A stretch of DNA of 64,000 nucleotides from JAKAQB01 sp027320105. GTDB taxonomy: Bacteria; Actinomycetota; Acidimicrobiia; Acidimicrobiales; Palsa-688. Positions 23,919 through 32,950 of the stretch are shown one piece after another. The notes below the pieces were generated by a model. It saw only the letters and a program-made list of their open reading frames with translations, ran no database searches and was not told the origin of the DNA. The position numbers were made by a program, and so were the translations under genes. The stretch spans positions 75,581 to 139,580 of the forward strand of contig DAHVMA010000056.1 of NCBI GenBank assembly GCA_027320105.1, read 5' to 3'. Position 1 is the first letter of the stretch. Each line of letters begins with the position of its first letter.

Positions 23919-24473
23919 TCATGCCGCCTTGATGGCCGAGATGTCGAGCTCGAGCGTCACCTTCTCGCTGACGAGCACCCCACCTGCCTCCAGTGCCGCG
24001 TTCCAGTTGACGCCCCAGTCCTTGCGGTTGATGGTAGTGGAGCCCTCGAACCCGATGCGCTGGTTGCCGAACGGGTCGACAGCGCTCCCGGTGTACTCGA
24101 GCTCGATCGTCACCGGCTTGGTGATGCCGCGGATGGTCAGGTCGCCGTGCACCTGGTACCCGGCCCCGCCGGAGCTGCCGACCGAGGTGCTCACGAAGCG
24201 GATCTCGGGGAACTCGTCCATGGCGAGGAAGTCGTTGCTGCGGAGGTGGTTGTCGCGATCGACGTTTCCGGTGTTGATGCTCTTGGCCTGGATCACCACC
24301 TCGATGCGGGACTGCGACGGGTCGTCGATGTCGAAGTGACCGCTCGCGGTCACTTCGTCGAACTTGCCGCGCACCTTGGTTACCATGGCGTGGCGGGCGA
24401 CGAAGCCGATCGTGGAGTGCGCGGGGTCGAGGGTGTAGTCCCCGGTGACGGTGGGGTTGGTGGTGGTGCTCAC
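23919..24473 (-). CDS. YceI-family isoprenoid-binding-like protein
   Basis: 184 residues from GTG 24473, preceded by GGAGGAGG. DYTLDPAHSTIGFVARHAMV opens the lipocalin-like domain, followed by FDIDDPSQSRIEVVIQAKSI, LRSNDFLAMDEFPEIRF and DLTIRGITKPVTIELEY. There is no signal peptide, so it is cytoplasmic, unlike E. coli YceI. Family members bind polyprenyl lipids. In actinobacteria yceI-like genes are often controlled by MarR proteins. The promoter here has two strong operators and the MarR gene is next to it. Confidence 0.88.
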   Translation of the reverse strand: MSTTTNPTVTGDYTLDPAHSTIGFVARHAMVTKVRGKFDEVTASGHFDIDDPSQSRIEVVIQAKSINTGNVDRDNHLRSNDFLAMDEFPEIRFVSTSVGSSGGAGYQVHGDLTIRGITKPVTIELEYTGSAVDPFGNQRIGFEGSTTINRKDWGVNWNAALEAGGVLVSEKVTLELDISAIKAA

Positions 24474-24491
24474 GGTGTTGCCTCCTCCAGG

Positions 24492-24537
24492 TAGTTGATG
24501 TCTCAACTATACCGCCTGTGGTTGAGATGTCAACCAC
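24492..24537 (-). promoter_or_regulatory. YceI promoter with two GTTGA-N4-TCAAC operators
   Basis: On the minus strand a TTGACA hexamer (24533-24528) and TATAGT (24511-24506) are 16 bases apart, a near-consensus promoter. Each hexamer overlaps a palindrome. Distal: GTGGTTGA-GATG-TCAACCAC (24518-24537, plus-strand reading). Proximal: TAGTTGA-TGTC-TCAACTA (24492-24509). Their centres are 27 bp apart, so two dimers could sit side by side and block RNA polymerase. The GTTGA-N4-TCAAC shape suits a MarR protein. Confidence 0.75.
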
Positions 24538-24604
24538 CATTCACGGCACCACGGACGTCACCGGCTCGGCCTGCGATCGAGCGGGTTAGCGTTAGCGTGG
24601 CGCG

Positions 24605-25582
24605 GTGGCGGCGCGCAACGTCCTCGAGCGGGCGCCGGCGCCGGCGCTGGTCGCGGTCGGTGCTGTGTCGGTCCAGCTGGGGGCGGCGGTGGCGACCCGG
24701 CTCTTCGACCGTGTCGGCCCGGTCGGGGCCGTCACCCTCCGGCTGGGCTTCGCCGCCGCCGTGCTGGCCGTGGTGGTCCGCCCCCACCCGGCGGTGCTGC
24801 GCGGAGCGGGTCGCCGGCGGGCGGACCTGGCCGTGGTGGCCGCCTTCGGCCTGTTGCTCGCCGGCATGAACCTGCTCTTCTACTCGTCGATCGCCCGTAT
24901 CCCGCTGGGGGTGGCGGTGACCGTCGAGTTCGTCGGACCGCTGGCCGTTACCCTCGGTGGCTCCCGCCGGAGGTTGGACCTGGTGTGGGCGCTCCTCGCC
25001 GCAACGGGCGTCTTCCTTCTCGCCGGCAGCGGGCTGGTGTCCGGGCGGCATCTCGATCCGGTGGGTGTCGGGATGGCGCTGGGCGCCGGCACGTGCTGGG
25101 CGGGGTACATCGTGCTGTCCGCCGAGACGGGCAGGCGGTTCCCGGGCAGCAGCGGCCTCGCCCTGGCCATGGTCGTCGGTGCCGCTGCCACCGTGCCCGC
25201 CGGCCTGGCCACAGCGGGTGCCCGCCTGGTCGAGCCGGCGGTCCTCGCCATGGGCTTCGGCGTCGCCGTCCTGTCCTCGGCGCTGCCCTACTCCCTGGAC
25301 CTGGCCGCCCTCCGCCGGCTGACCCCCCGGGCGTTCGGGATCCTCATGAGCATGGACCCGGCGCTCGCTGCCCTGGTCGGCTTCGCCGTGCTCGGCCAAC
25401 GCCTGTCGCCGACGGAGCTCGCGGCGCTCGTGCTCGTCGCCGCCGCCAACGCCGGCAGCTCCGCCGCTGATGCGCGGGCGGGCCCGTCCAGCGCCGGTCC
25501 CCGGGCGCCGCGCGGGGAGGGCGTCAGGCTCTGTGCGGGTGGGGACGCTGGCGGTCGGAGCGGAACACGACGAAGTGCATGA
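24605..25582 (+). CDS. EamA/RhtA-type exporter
   Basis: About 325 residues with ten hydrophobic helices in two EamA repeats. FYSSIARIPLGVAVTVEFVGP, WALLAATGVFLLAGSG, and PYSLDLAALRRLTPRAFGIL followed by MSMDPALAALVG are characteristic of RhtA, the threonine/homoserine exporter group. GTG 24605 lies six bases after TAGCGT. The last 45 residues are polar and low in pattern. Its 3' end overlaps the convergent glycosyltransferase gene by 59 bp. Confidence 0.84.
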   Translation: MAARNVLERAPAPALVAVGAVSVQLGAAVATRLFDRVGPVGAVTLRLGFAAAVLAVVVRPHPAVLRGAGRRRADLAVVAAFGLLLAGMNLLFYSSIARIPLGVAVTVEFVGPLAVTLGGSRRRLDLVWALLAATGVFLLAGSGLVSGRHLDPVGVGMALGAGTCWAGYIVLSAETGRRFPGSSGLALAMVVGAAATVPAGLATAGARLVEPAVLAMGFGVAVLSSALPYSLDLAALRRLTPRAFGILMSMDPALAALVGFAVLGQRLSPTELAALVLVAAANAGSSAADARAGPSSAGPRAPRGEGVRLCAGGDAGGRSGTRRSA

Positions 25583-27122
25583 GCACGTAGCTGACGGCCG
25601 AGGCGGTGAGCATGGCGACCACCTTGGACAGGTTGGACATGAGCGTCGTAGGCAGCCCGTGGAGGGCGCGCAGCAGGAGGGCGAGGCCGAGGATGGTGAC
25701 GTCGCTGACGCCCAGGTTGATCCCGCCCTGCCCGAGGAACAACGCCCGTTGGCGCCACCGCTTCTCGTCCCGCTCGACCCGGTCGGCGAAGGTCCAACGG
25801 GAGTTCCAGAAGTAGCTGTTGGTGATGGCCGCCAGCACGGCCATCGTGTTGTACGCCACGTTGAGACCGGCCGACCGGGTCGGGTGCACGAAGACGAAGA
25901 AGTTGAACACGCCGAGGTCAACCACGGCGTTGGACAGGCCGACGGCGAGGAACCGCCCGAGGCGGCTCTGGGGCCGCGGCCGGCGGCGGGAGATGGCCAG
26001 TCGGTAGTCGTGGACCAAGCCGGCGGTGGCTTCCGCCCAGCCGCAGCCGGAGGGTGGGGTGGCGTCTGCCGGCAGGTCCGCCACGTCGGCCATTGCCTCC
26101 AAGGGCTGGCGGGGATGTGCCAGCACCTCCCCGACCGCAGCGACCAGCGCTTCGCCCGGGGCGCCGGCGGGCACGAGGACCCGATCGGGACAGGCGGCCA
26201 GCACCGTCCGGGCAGCCGGGCTGTCCATGGCCACGATGGGAAGCCCGGTGGCCATCGCCTCGAGCAGCACCAAGCCGAGCGTGTCGGTATCCGACGGGAA
26301 CACGAACACGTCCGCAGCGGCGTAGGCCTCCGCCAGCTCCTCGCCCCTGAGGACACCCGCGAAGGTGACGCGGCTCCCGGCGAACACCTCCTCCAGGCGC
26401 CCCCGATCGGGACCTTCGCCCACCAGCACCACGTGGTAGGGCCCGGGCCCGGCGGCGAGCGGGAGCAGGCGGTCGCAGCCCTTCTCCCGGGCGAGGCGGC
26501 CGACGTACAGCGCGAGTCGCCGCTGCGGCTCGGGGCAGAGCCGGGCGCGCGCCGCCGAAGCGTCGCGTCCGGGGTGGAACAGCTCCCGGTCCACCCCCCG
26601 TCCCCACAGGCGCACGTCGGCGATGCCGAGCGACTCCAGCTGCGCCCTTCCTACCTCTGAGGTGGCGAGGCGCACGTCGGCGTGGCGGTAGACCCTGCGC
26701 ATGAGGGCGTGCAGTGTCGGCCGGGTCCACCCGAGGTGGTACAGGGACGCGTACACCGAGACGTCCGTGTGGTAGCTGACGACGGTCGGGTATCGGTTGG
26801 ACGCATGGCGGAGGGCCACGCTCCCCATCAGCACCGGGTTGACCACATGGACGACGTCAGGCCGGAAGTGGCTCAGCGCTCGCGACACCGCCGGGCCTGG
26901 CAGCGCCCACGGCATGCCGCCGTAGAGGAACCGCAGCGACAGCGTCGGGGTCCGGTGCTGGGGGAGGCCCGGGAGGGACGGATCGGTGGAGGGGGCGATG
27001 ACCGCCACGTCGTGGCCGGCGCGCCGCAGCTCCCTCACCGTGTTGTCGAGGCGGGTGACGACACCGTCGACGTTGGGGCGCCAGCTCTCGGTGACGATCG
27101 CCACCCGGAGGTGGGCCGGCAT
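25524..27122 (-). CDS. MgtA-like GT4 mannosyltransferase fused to a GtrA membrane domain
   Basis: 532 residues. Residues 1-375 are a GT4 glycosyltransferase: VAIVTESWRPNVDGVVTRL, VVSYHTDVSVYASLY, LYVGRLAREKGCDRLLPL and SDTDTLGLVLLEAMATGLP. The TDTLG form is that of GDP-mannose-dependent alpha-mannosyltransferases such as MgtA. Residues 400-525 are a GtrA domain with four helices: FLAVGLSNAVVDLGVFNFFV, NSYFWNSRWTFADR and LSKVVAMLTASAVSYVLMHF. GtrA proteins act in moving polyprenyl-linked sugars. ATG 27122 follows GGGAGG; an upstream in-frame GTG at 27200 follows TAGGTT and would add 26 residues. The fusion may couple sugar transfer with lipid handling at the membrane. Confidence 0.82.
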   Translation of the reverse strand: MPAHLRVAIVTESWRPNVDGVVTRLDNTVRELRRAGHDVAVIAPSTDPSLPGLPQHRTPTLSLRFLYGGMPWALPGPAVSRALSHFRPDVVHVVNPVLMGSVALRHASNRYPTVVSYHTDVSVYASLYHLGWTRPTLHALMRRVYRHADVRLATSEVGRAQLESLGIADVRLWGRGVDRELFHPGRDASAARARLCPEPQRRLALYVGRLAREKGCDRLLPLAAGPGPYHVVLVGEGPDRGRLEEVFAGSRVTFAGVLRGEELAEAYAAADVFVFPSDTDTLGLVLLEAMATGLPIVAMDSPAARTVLAACPDRVLVPAGAPGEALVAAVGEVLAHPRQPLEAMADVADLPADATPPSGCGWAEATAGLVHDYRLAISRRRPRPQSRLGRFLAVGLSNAVVDLGVFNFFVFVHPTRSAGLNVAYNTMAVLAAITNSYFWNSRWTFADRVERDEKRWRQRALFLGQGGINLGVSDVTILGLALLLRALHGLPTTLMSNLSKVVAMLTASAVSYVLMHFVVFRSDRQRPHPHRA

Positions 27123-27346
27123 GGCGCCTCCCGCTCCGATCGAGGCGAGGGGACGGGTCCAAGGAGCGACGGGGCTCGTGGGGATGCGCTCCGTGGCCAC
27201 AGGCGCATAAACCTATCCCGTGCGCCCGCAATGCACGTGACCAGGCCCGATGCTGGTCTGCCGAAAGGTGACCCGTGCGTGGCTCCCGCCAGCTTCGGGT
27301 AGTGCCTGCGCGTGCCGACGAGCGCCGGGCCGTGGGAGCCGCCGGC

Positions 27347-28942
27347 ATGACCACGATCGTCGACGCCGTCGTCGTCGGGGCGGGCCACAACGGGCTCGTG
27401 GCCGCCATCACCCTCGCCGACCGCGGCTGGGACGTGGCGGTGCTCGAGGCGGAGGACCAGCCCGGCGGTGCCGTGCGCAGCGGGCTGCTCACCGTGCCCG
27501 GCTACGAGCACGACCTCTTCAGCGGCTTCTACCCGCTCGGGTTCGCCTCTCCCAACATCGCACGGCTCCACCTGGAGGACCACGGGCTGCGCTGGCGGCG
27601 GGCGCCGCTCGTGCTCGCCAACCCGACACCGGACGGACCGACGGCGGTGCTCTCGCAGGACCTCGACGAGACGGCCGCCTCGCTGGACGCGTTTGCCGCC
27701 GGCGATGGGGACGGATGGCGCCGCCTGTACCGGCGCTGGTCGCGGCTCGATCCCCACCTGGTACGGGCTGTGATGTCCCCGTTCCCCCCGCTGCGGCCGG
27801 CGGCACGGCTCGTGCTCCGCCTCGTCGCCGACGGTGGTCCGGTGGAGGTGGCGCGCTTCGGGCGCTTCGCGGTGCTCCCGGTGCGGCGGATGGGGGAGGA
27901 GCACTTCCGGGGGGAGGGCGGCACGCTGCTGCTCGCCGGCAACGCCATGCACGCCGACCTGGTGCCGGAGGCCGCCCCCAGCGGCGTGTACGGGTGGCTG
28001 CTCGGGATGCTCGGCCAGCAAGTGGGGTTCCCGGTGCCGGAAGGAGGCGCAGGCCGTCTCACCGAGGCCCTGGTGCGCCGGCTCCGCGTCGCGGGCGGCG
28101 AGCTGCGCTGCGGCGTACGCGTGGAGGCCGTCGAGCTGCGCGGAGGGCGGGCGTCGGGGGTTCGCACCGCCGGCGGGGAGAGGGTCGAGGCCCGCCGCGC
28201 CGTCATTGCCGGCGTGGACGCTCCTACCCTCTACCGGGGGCTGGTGGGTGAGGACCGGCTACCCCCCGCCTTCGTCGAAGACCTGCGCCGCTTCCAGTGG
28301 GACACCTCCACGGTCAAGGTCGACTGGGCGCTGCGGGCCCCAATCCCCTGGCAGGACGAGCCCTGCCGGCGCGCCGGGACCATCCACCTCACGGACGGCA
28401 TCGACCACCTCTCCGACGTCGCCCACGCCCTGGCGGTGCGGGAGGTCCCCGCCCGCCCGTTCTGCATCGTCGGCCAGTACTCGATGGCCGATCCCACCCG
28501 CATGCCACCCGGGGCCGAGACGGCCTGGGCCTACGCCCACGTCCCCCAGGCGCCACGGCGCGACGCCGGCGACGGCGGGATCACCGGCGACTGGGACGGT
28601 GGCGACGGTGAACGCTTCGCCGAGCGCATCGAGGCGGAGATGGAGCGGGCTGCGCCCGGGTTCGGGCGGCTCGTCGTCGGGCGCCACATCTTCACACCGC
28701 CAGGCATGCACGCCGCCGACGCCAACCTCGTGGGCGGGGCGATCTCGGGAGGGACGTCCCAGCTGCACCAGGAGCTGGTGTTCCGGCCGGTGCCGGGCAT
28801 GGCGCGGGCCGAGACGCCCGTACCCGGGCTGTACCTCGGGTCGTCGTCGGCCCACCCCGGCGGGGGCGTCCACGGGGCGCCGGGGCACAGCGCGGCGCGT
28901 GCTGCCCTGATCCACGCCGCCGTGCCCCCGGCGGCGAGGTGA
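27347..28942 (+). CDS. Phytoene-desaturase-like/PYROXD2-type FAD oxidoreductase
   Basis: 531 residues. DAVVVGAGHNGLVAAITLAD at the N-terminus is the FAD-binding fold and GGAVRSG the second FAD contact. YEHDLFSGFYPLGFASPNI, GGAGRLTEALVRRL and the C-terminal GLYLGSSSAHPGGGVHGAPG match the phytoene dehydrogenase-related PYROXD2 family. Members are flavin oxidoreductases, mostly of unknown substrate; no carotenoid genes (crtB, crtE) are present, so a carotenoid role is unlikely here. ATG 27347 is chosen because the FAD motif starts at once. The next gene begins 113 bp downstream. Confidence 0.82.
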   Translation: MTTIVDAVVVGAGHNGLVAAITLADRGWDVAVLEAEDQPGGAVRSGLLTVPGYEHDLFSGFYPLGFASPNIARLHLEDHGLRWRRAPLVLANPTPDGPTAVLSQDLDETAASLDAFAAGDGDGWRRLYRRWSRLDPHLVRAVMSPFPPLRPAARLVLRLVADGGPVEVARFGRFAVLPVRRMGEEHFRGEGGTLLLAGNAMHADLVPEAAPSGVYGWLLGMLGQQVGFPVPEGGAGRLTEALVRRLRVAGGELRCGVRVEAVELRGGRASGVRTAGGERVEARRAVIAGVDAPTLYRGLVGEDRLPPAFVEDLRRFQWDTSTVKVDWALRAPIPWQDEPCRRAGTIHLTDGIDHLSDVAHALAVREVPARPFCIVGQYSMADPTRMPPGAETAWAYAHVPQAPRRDAGDGGITGDWDGGDGERFAERIEAEMERAAPGFGRLVVGRHIFTPPGMHAADANLVGGAISGGTSQLHQELVFRPVPGMARAETPVPGLYLGSSSAHPGGGVHGAPGHSAARAALIHAAVPPAAR

Positions 28943-29055
28943 TCGGCGACGCCGGCGGGCCCTGGCGTGCCGCGGAGCAGCAGGTCGCAGGCCGTCGCTA
29001 CTGTTTTCGGGACGGCGGGAGTGCCCCGCCGCCGGACCCGCCCGAGGGGGTGGCC

Positions 29056-30441
29056 GTGACGTTCGATCTGAACCGGTTGCTCGAGGAGCGGTCCGGTGAG
29101 CGGGTGCGACTCCACGAGGAGCACATGAACGCCCGGCTGGCGCAAGTGCTGCGCACCATCGGCTTCGACCGCGAATGGGTTGCCGGCCGGGGCTGCTACC
29201 TCTACGACGCCCAAGGGCGCGAGTACCTCGACTTCCTGTCCGGCTTTGGCGTGTACGCCCTCGGGCGGAGCCATCCCGTGCTGAAGAAGGCGCTGCAGGA
29301 CGCGCTCGCAGCCGACCTGGCCAACCTCGTCCAGATGGACTGCGGCCTCCTGCCGGGGCTGCTCGCCGAGGCGATCGTCGCCCGCTGCCATCCGGGCATC
29401 CGGCGGGCCTTCTTCTGCAACTCCGGTACCGAAGCGGTCGAGGGTGCCATCAAGTTCTCGCGCCGGGCGACGGGTCGGGACCGCATCCTCTACTGCGACC
29501 ACGCGTTCCACGGGCTGTCCACCGGCGCGCTGGCCCTCAACGGGGGCAAGGAGTTCCGCTCCGGCTTCGGCCCGCTGCTCCCCGGCTGCGAGGCGGTGCC
29601 CCTCGGGGACCTCGCTGCGCTGGAGCGCCAGCTCGCCGCCGGCGACGTGGCCGCCTTCGTCTTCGAGCCCATCCAGGGCAAGGGCGTGTACGAGGCCGGA
29701 GCGGAGTACTGGACCGCCGCTGAGGCGGCCTGCCGGCGCCACGGCACCCTCGTCGTCGCCGACGAGGTCCAGACGGGGCTGGGCCGCACCGGCCGGCTGT
29801 TCTGCCACGAGCACTGGGGGCTCCGCCCGGACGTCGTGACCGTCTCCAAGGCGCTCTCCGGAGGCTACGTCCCCGTCGGCGCGGTGCTGACCACCGATGC
29901 GGTGTGGAAGCGCGTCTTCCGGTCCATGGACGCGGCGCTCGTGCACTCCTCGACGTTCGGGAGCAACGCCCTCGCCATGGTCGCCGGCCTCGCGACCCTG
30001 CAGGTCATCGACGACGAGGATCTCGTCGACCGGGCCCGGCGCACGGGGGACCTCTTCGCGAAGGCGCTGCGGCCCCTCGTCGACCGCTACGAGATGCTCG
30101 TCGACGTCCGCGGCAAGGGGCTGATGATCGGCTTGGAGCTCGGCCGGCCCGAGTCCCGGTCGCTCCGGCTGCGCTGGGACGCCCTCGAGCGCGTCCGCAC
30201 CGCCATGTTCTCCCAACTCGTCGTCGTGCCCCTCTTCGACCGCCACCGCATCCTCACCCAGGTTGCCGCCGACGGGGTCAACATCGTGAAGCTGCTGCCG
30301 CCGCTCGTCGCCGGCGAGGACGAGGTCGACATGTTCGTCGCCGCCTTCGAGGACGTGATGGAGGAGGTCCACAAGGGCATGGGTCTGTACATGGACGTGG
30401 GTTGGACCATGGCCCGCGGCCTGCTCAAGCGGTCGCGGTAG
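29056..30441 (+). CDS. Class III PLP-dependent aminotransferase
   Basis: 461 residues from GTG 29056, five bases after GAGGGGG. Typical class III signatures are YLDFLSGFGVYALGRSHP, FFCNSGTEAVEGAIKFSRRA, YCDHAFHGLSTGAL, VVADEVQTGLGRTGRLF and TVSKALSGGYVPVGA, with the PLP Lys in TVSKAL. The layout resembles ornithine/acetylornithine, putrescine and 4-aminobutyrate aminotransferases, but the substrate residues do not decide among them. It follows a flavin oxidoreductase, so both could work on an amine; this is inference. Its end overlaps the convergent DMT gene by 17 bp. Confidence 0.84.
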   Translation: MTFDLNRLLEERSGERVRLHEEHMNARLAQVLRTIGFDREWVAGRGCYLYDAQGREYLDFLSGFGVYALGRSHPVLKKALQDALAADLANLVQMDCGLLPGLLAEAIVARCHPGIRRAFFCNSGTEAVEGAIKFSRRATGRDRILYCDHAFHGLSTGALALNGGKEFRSGFGPLLPGCEAVPLGDLAALERQLAAGDVAAFVFEPIQGKGVYEAGAEYWTAAEAACRRHGTLVVADEVQTGLGRTGRLFCHEHWGLRPDVVTVSKALSGGYVPVGAVLTTDAVWKRVFRSMDAALVHSSTFGSNALAMVAGLATLQVIDDEDLVDRARRTGDLFAKALRPLVDRYEMLVDVRGKGLMIGLELGRPESRSLRLRWDALERVRTAMFSQLVVVPLFDRHRILTQVAADGVNIVKLLPPLVAGEDEVDMFVAAFEDVMEEVHKGMGLYMDVGWTMARGLLKRSR

Positions 30442-31321
30442 AGGAGTCGCTGGTCGCAGGCGTGCCGGCGACGAGAGCGCTGCGGCTCAACCCCCACGCC
30501 CCGACGCCGAGCACCACGAGGGCGGTGGCCTCGACGAGCACGTCGCCGGCGGAGGCTTGGAGGTGCTCGCCGAAGAGGAGTACGCCCACGACGGCGGCGA
30601 CGAGCGGATCGACGATGGTGAAGCCGGGCTGGGACGCCGCCAGCGGGCCCGCCCGCAGCGCGTTGGTGGCGAGCGTCATCGACGCCAGGCCGGCGAGCAC
30701 GAGCGCGTAGACGGGCCAGGACGTGAAGATGTCGACGACTCCGCCGGTGACGACCGCTCCGAGCTGCTTGATCACGCCGGCGAGGAGACCCCAGCACACG
30801 CCGGCGGCGGCGCCGAGGAGTGCGGCGCGACGGGCGGCGCTCACGGCGTGGTCGGTCGCGCCGCGAGCAGCGAGGACGAGGGCGCCGACGACGAGGAAGC
30901 CGGCGAAGCCGGCGAGGGCCCAGCGTCCGGCGGGTGCCTGCGCCCGCCCACCGGAGGGGTCGGCGGTGAACAGGACGGCTCCGAGGCCGACCGCCATGGC
31001 CAGCGCCGACAGCCCGTCACGGCGGCGGACCAGGTGGGGGTTGGCGATGGCGAGGTAGGCGAAGACGAAGAGGAGCTCGGCAGCGAGGATCGGCTGCACC
31101 ATCGCAAGGCTGCCGAAGTGCAGGGCGAAGGCCTGGAGCACGAAGCCGAGGATCATGCTCACCAGGCCGAGGAGCCAGATCGGTTGGTGGATCAGGCGGA
31201 GCAGGAGCCCCGGGTCGATCTGACCGTCGTCGGGCGCGCGGAGCGCACCGGCCCGTTGACAGGTCGTCGAGGCCGCCGTGAAGAGCCCGGCAGCGACCGC
31301 CAGCGGTATCGCTGGGGACAT
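30425..31321 (-). CDS. DMT-family (EamA-like) membrane transporter
   Basis: 298 residues with about ten helices. PIWLLGLVSMILGFVLQAFA, FGSLAMVQPILAAELLFVFA and PGFTIVDPLVAAVVGVLLFG show the two-repeat EamA/DMT plan typical of actinobacterial members. ATG 31321 lies seven bases after TAGAGT, supporting a leaderless start. Substrate unknown. A DHA2 MFS gene lies upstream on the same strand, 43 bp away, so both may be transcribed in the same direction, but the leaderless motif implies its own promoter. Confidence 0.8.
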   Translation of the reverse strand: MSPAIPLAVAAGLFTAASTTCQRAGALRAPDDGQIDPGLLLRLIHQPIWLLGLVSMILGFVLQAFALHFGSLAMVQPILAAELLFVFAYLAIANPHLVRRRDGLSALAMAVGLGAVLFTADPSGGRAQAPAGRWALAGFAGFLVVGALVLAARGATDHAVSAARRAALLGAAAGVCWGLLAGVIKQLGAVVTGGVVDIFTSWPVYALVLAGLASMTLATNALRAGPLAASQPGFTIVDPLVAAVVGVLLFGEHLQASAGDVLVEATALVVLGVGAWGLSRSALVAGTPATSDSSTATA

Positions 31322-31364
31322 GCCCAAGACTCTACCGGCGCGTCGGGATCGGGCCGGAGGGTTC

Positions 31365-32942
31365 TCACGCCGCCGCCCGGCCGTCGCCCTCCGGGTCCGG
31401 GTTGCCGGGGCGGAGGGTGATGAGCACCAGCGCGCCGGCCACGAGCACGAGCACCGCCGAGACCGTGAGGGCGACGGTCAACCCGGAGCGGAACGCAGCC
31501 CACGCGGCCTGGATCACCTGCTGGACCAGGCCGGCATGGCCCGCCCCGACCGAGCCCCCGGCGCCGGCGGTGTGGCCGCTTGACGGAACGCCGCCGCTCT
31601 CGATGGCTCGGAGGACGATGGCCTGGAAGTTGGGCGGGATCCCCAAGGTCTTGAGGCGTGCCCCGAGGTGGCCGCGGAGCTGGGCGTTGACGACGGCGCC
31701 GAGGACCGAGACCCCGGTGACGGCGCCGATCTCGCGGCTGGTGTTGGCCGTCGAAGCCGCCATGCTCGAGCGCGACGCCGGCACGGCGGCCAGGGCGGAG
31801 ATGGTGATGGGCACGACGGTGATGCCGATGCCCACCCCGGCCACGGCGAGGGCGACCACCAGCTGCACCGTCGACGGGTTGGGGCGCAGGACCTCTGAGG
31901 TCCAGAGCAATCCGATGGCGAAGAGCACGCATCCGGAGGTGACGGGCCACCTGGCACCGACGCGGTAGGTGACCCGGCCGGCCAGCAGCGCTCCAGCGAC
32001 CAGCAGCAGCATCATCGGCAGGAATGTCAGCGCCACCTCGAAGGGCGTGTCGCCGACGACCTCGTCAAGGTAGAGGGCTGTGAAGAAGAAGATCGAAAAG
32101 GTCGCGAAGTAGGTGCAGAAAGCCGCCACGTTGGCGGTCGAGAAGGCGGGGATGCGCAGGTAGCGCAGGTCGAGCAGGGGATGGGCCGCCGTCCGCTCCC
32201 GGGCGACGAAGGCCGCCGCACCGACGAAGCCGAGCACGAAGAGCACGATCACCGCCGTGGACCCGTAGCCGGACTGCTCGCCGTTGATGATGGCGAACAC
32301 GCAAGCTGTCAGAGCCCCCGCTCCGAGCAGCGCCCCCGCCGTGTCGACGCGTCGGGCGTCTGGGTCGGCGTTCTCCGGCAGGACGGCCGTGGCGGCGGCG
32401 AGGGCGAGCAGCCCGAAGCCGAGGTTGAACCAGAACACCGCCCGCCAGCTCGAGCTGCCGACGAGGACGCCGCCGATGACCGGCCCGACGGCGAGGGCCA
32501 CGCCCGACACCGCTGCCCACACGCCTATGGCGCGGTCGCGCCGCTCGGCGTTGGGGTAGAGGTGTCGCAGCATCGACAGGGTCCCGGGTTCGCTCGCCGC
32601 CGCGCCGAGGCCCATCACTGCCCGACCGGCGATCAGCACGTCCACGCCGGGCGCGAGGGCGCAGAGGACCGAGCCGGCGCAGAACACCGCTGTTCCCGAC
32701 AGCATGACCTTCTTGCGCCCGAACTCGTCGGCGATCATGCCGCAGGCCAGCATTGCCCCGGCGAAGACGAGGGCGTAGCCGTTGACGACCCACTGCAGCG
32801 AGGTGACGCCGGCGCTCAGCTGGGTCTGGATGTTGCCGAGGGCGACGCTGACGATGGTGTTGTCGAGGAAGGTGAGGAACAGGAGCGAGCAGAGGACCGC
32901 AAGGCCCAGCGGATGGCGGTCACTGGAGGCCCCTGCCTCCAC
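31365..32942 (-). CDS. DHA2-family MFS multidrug-type transporter (14 TM)
   Basis: 525 residues. LGLAVLCSLLFLTFLDNTIV, SLQWVVNGYALVFAGAMLAC, GMIADEFGRKKVMLSG and GLGAAASEPGTLSMLRHLYP mark the first half of a DHA2 exporter; about 14 helices are visible. The DEFGRKK loop is the MFS motif A. These pumps expel drugs or metabolites in exchange for protons. GTG 32942 starts eight bases after the lipoprotein stop, so both genes probably share a transcript. No dedicated repressor is adjacent. Confidence 0.86.
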   Translation of the reverse strand: MEAGASSDRHPLGLAVLCSLLFLTFLDNTIVSVALGNIQTQLSAGVTSLQWVVNGYALVFAGAMLACGMIADEFGRKKVMLSGTAVFCAGSVLCALAPGVDVLIAGRAVMGLGAAASEPGTLSMLRHLYPNAERRDRAIGVWAAVSGVALAVGPVIGGVLVGSSSWRAVFWFNLGFGLLALAAATAVLPENADPDARRVDTAGALLGAGALTACVFAIINGEQSGYGSTAVIVLFVLGFVGAAAFVARERTAAHPLLDLRYLRIPAFSTANVAAFCTYFATFSIFFFTALYLDEVVGDTPFEVALTFLPMMLLLVAGALLAGRVTYRVGARWPVTSGCVLFAIGLLWTSEVLRPNPSTVQLVVALAVAGVGIGITVVPITISALAAVPASRSSMAASTANTSREIGAVTGVSVLGAVVNAQLRGHLGARLKTLGIPPNFQAIVLRAIESGGVPSSGHTAGAGGSVGAGHAGLVQQVIQAAWAAFRSGLTVALTVSAVLVLVAGALVLITLRPGNPDPEGDGRAAA

Positions 32943-32950
32943 ACCCCCGC

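Noticed and set aside
27123..27200. Upstream GTG 27200 as start of the mannosyltransferase
   Set aside because: A GGGAGG site precedes ATG 27122 and the family N-terminus begins there; kept only as an alternative.
28531..30372. Long minus-strand frame over the aminotransferase
   Set aside because: Shadow of GC-rich codons; PLP motifs lie on the plus strand.
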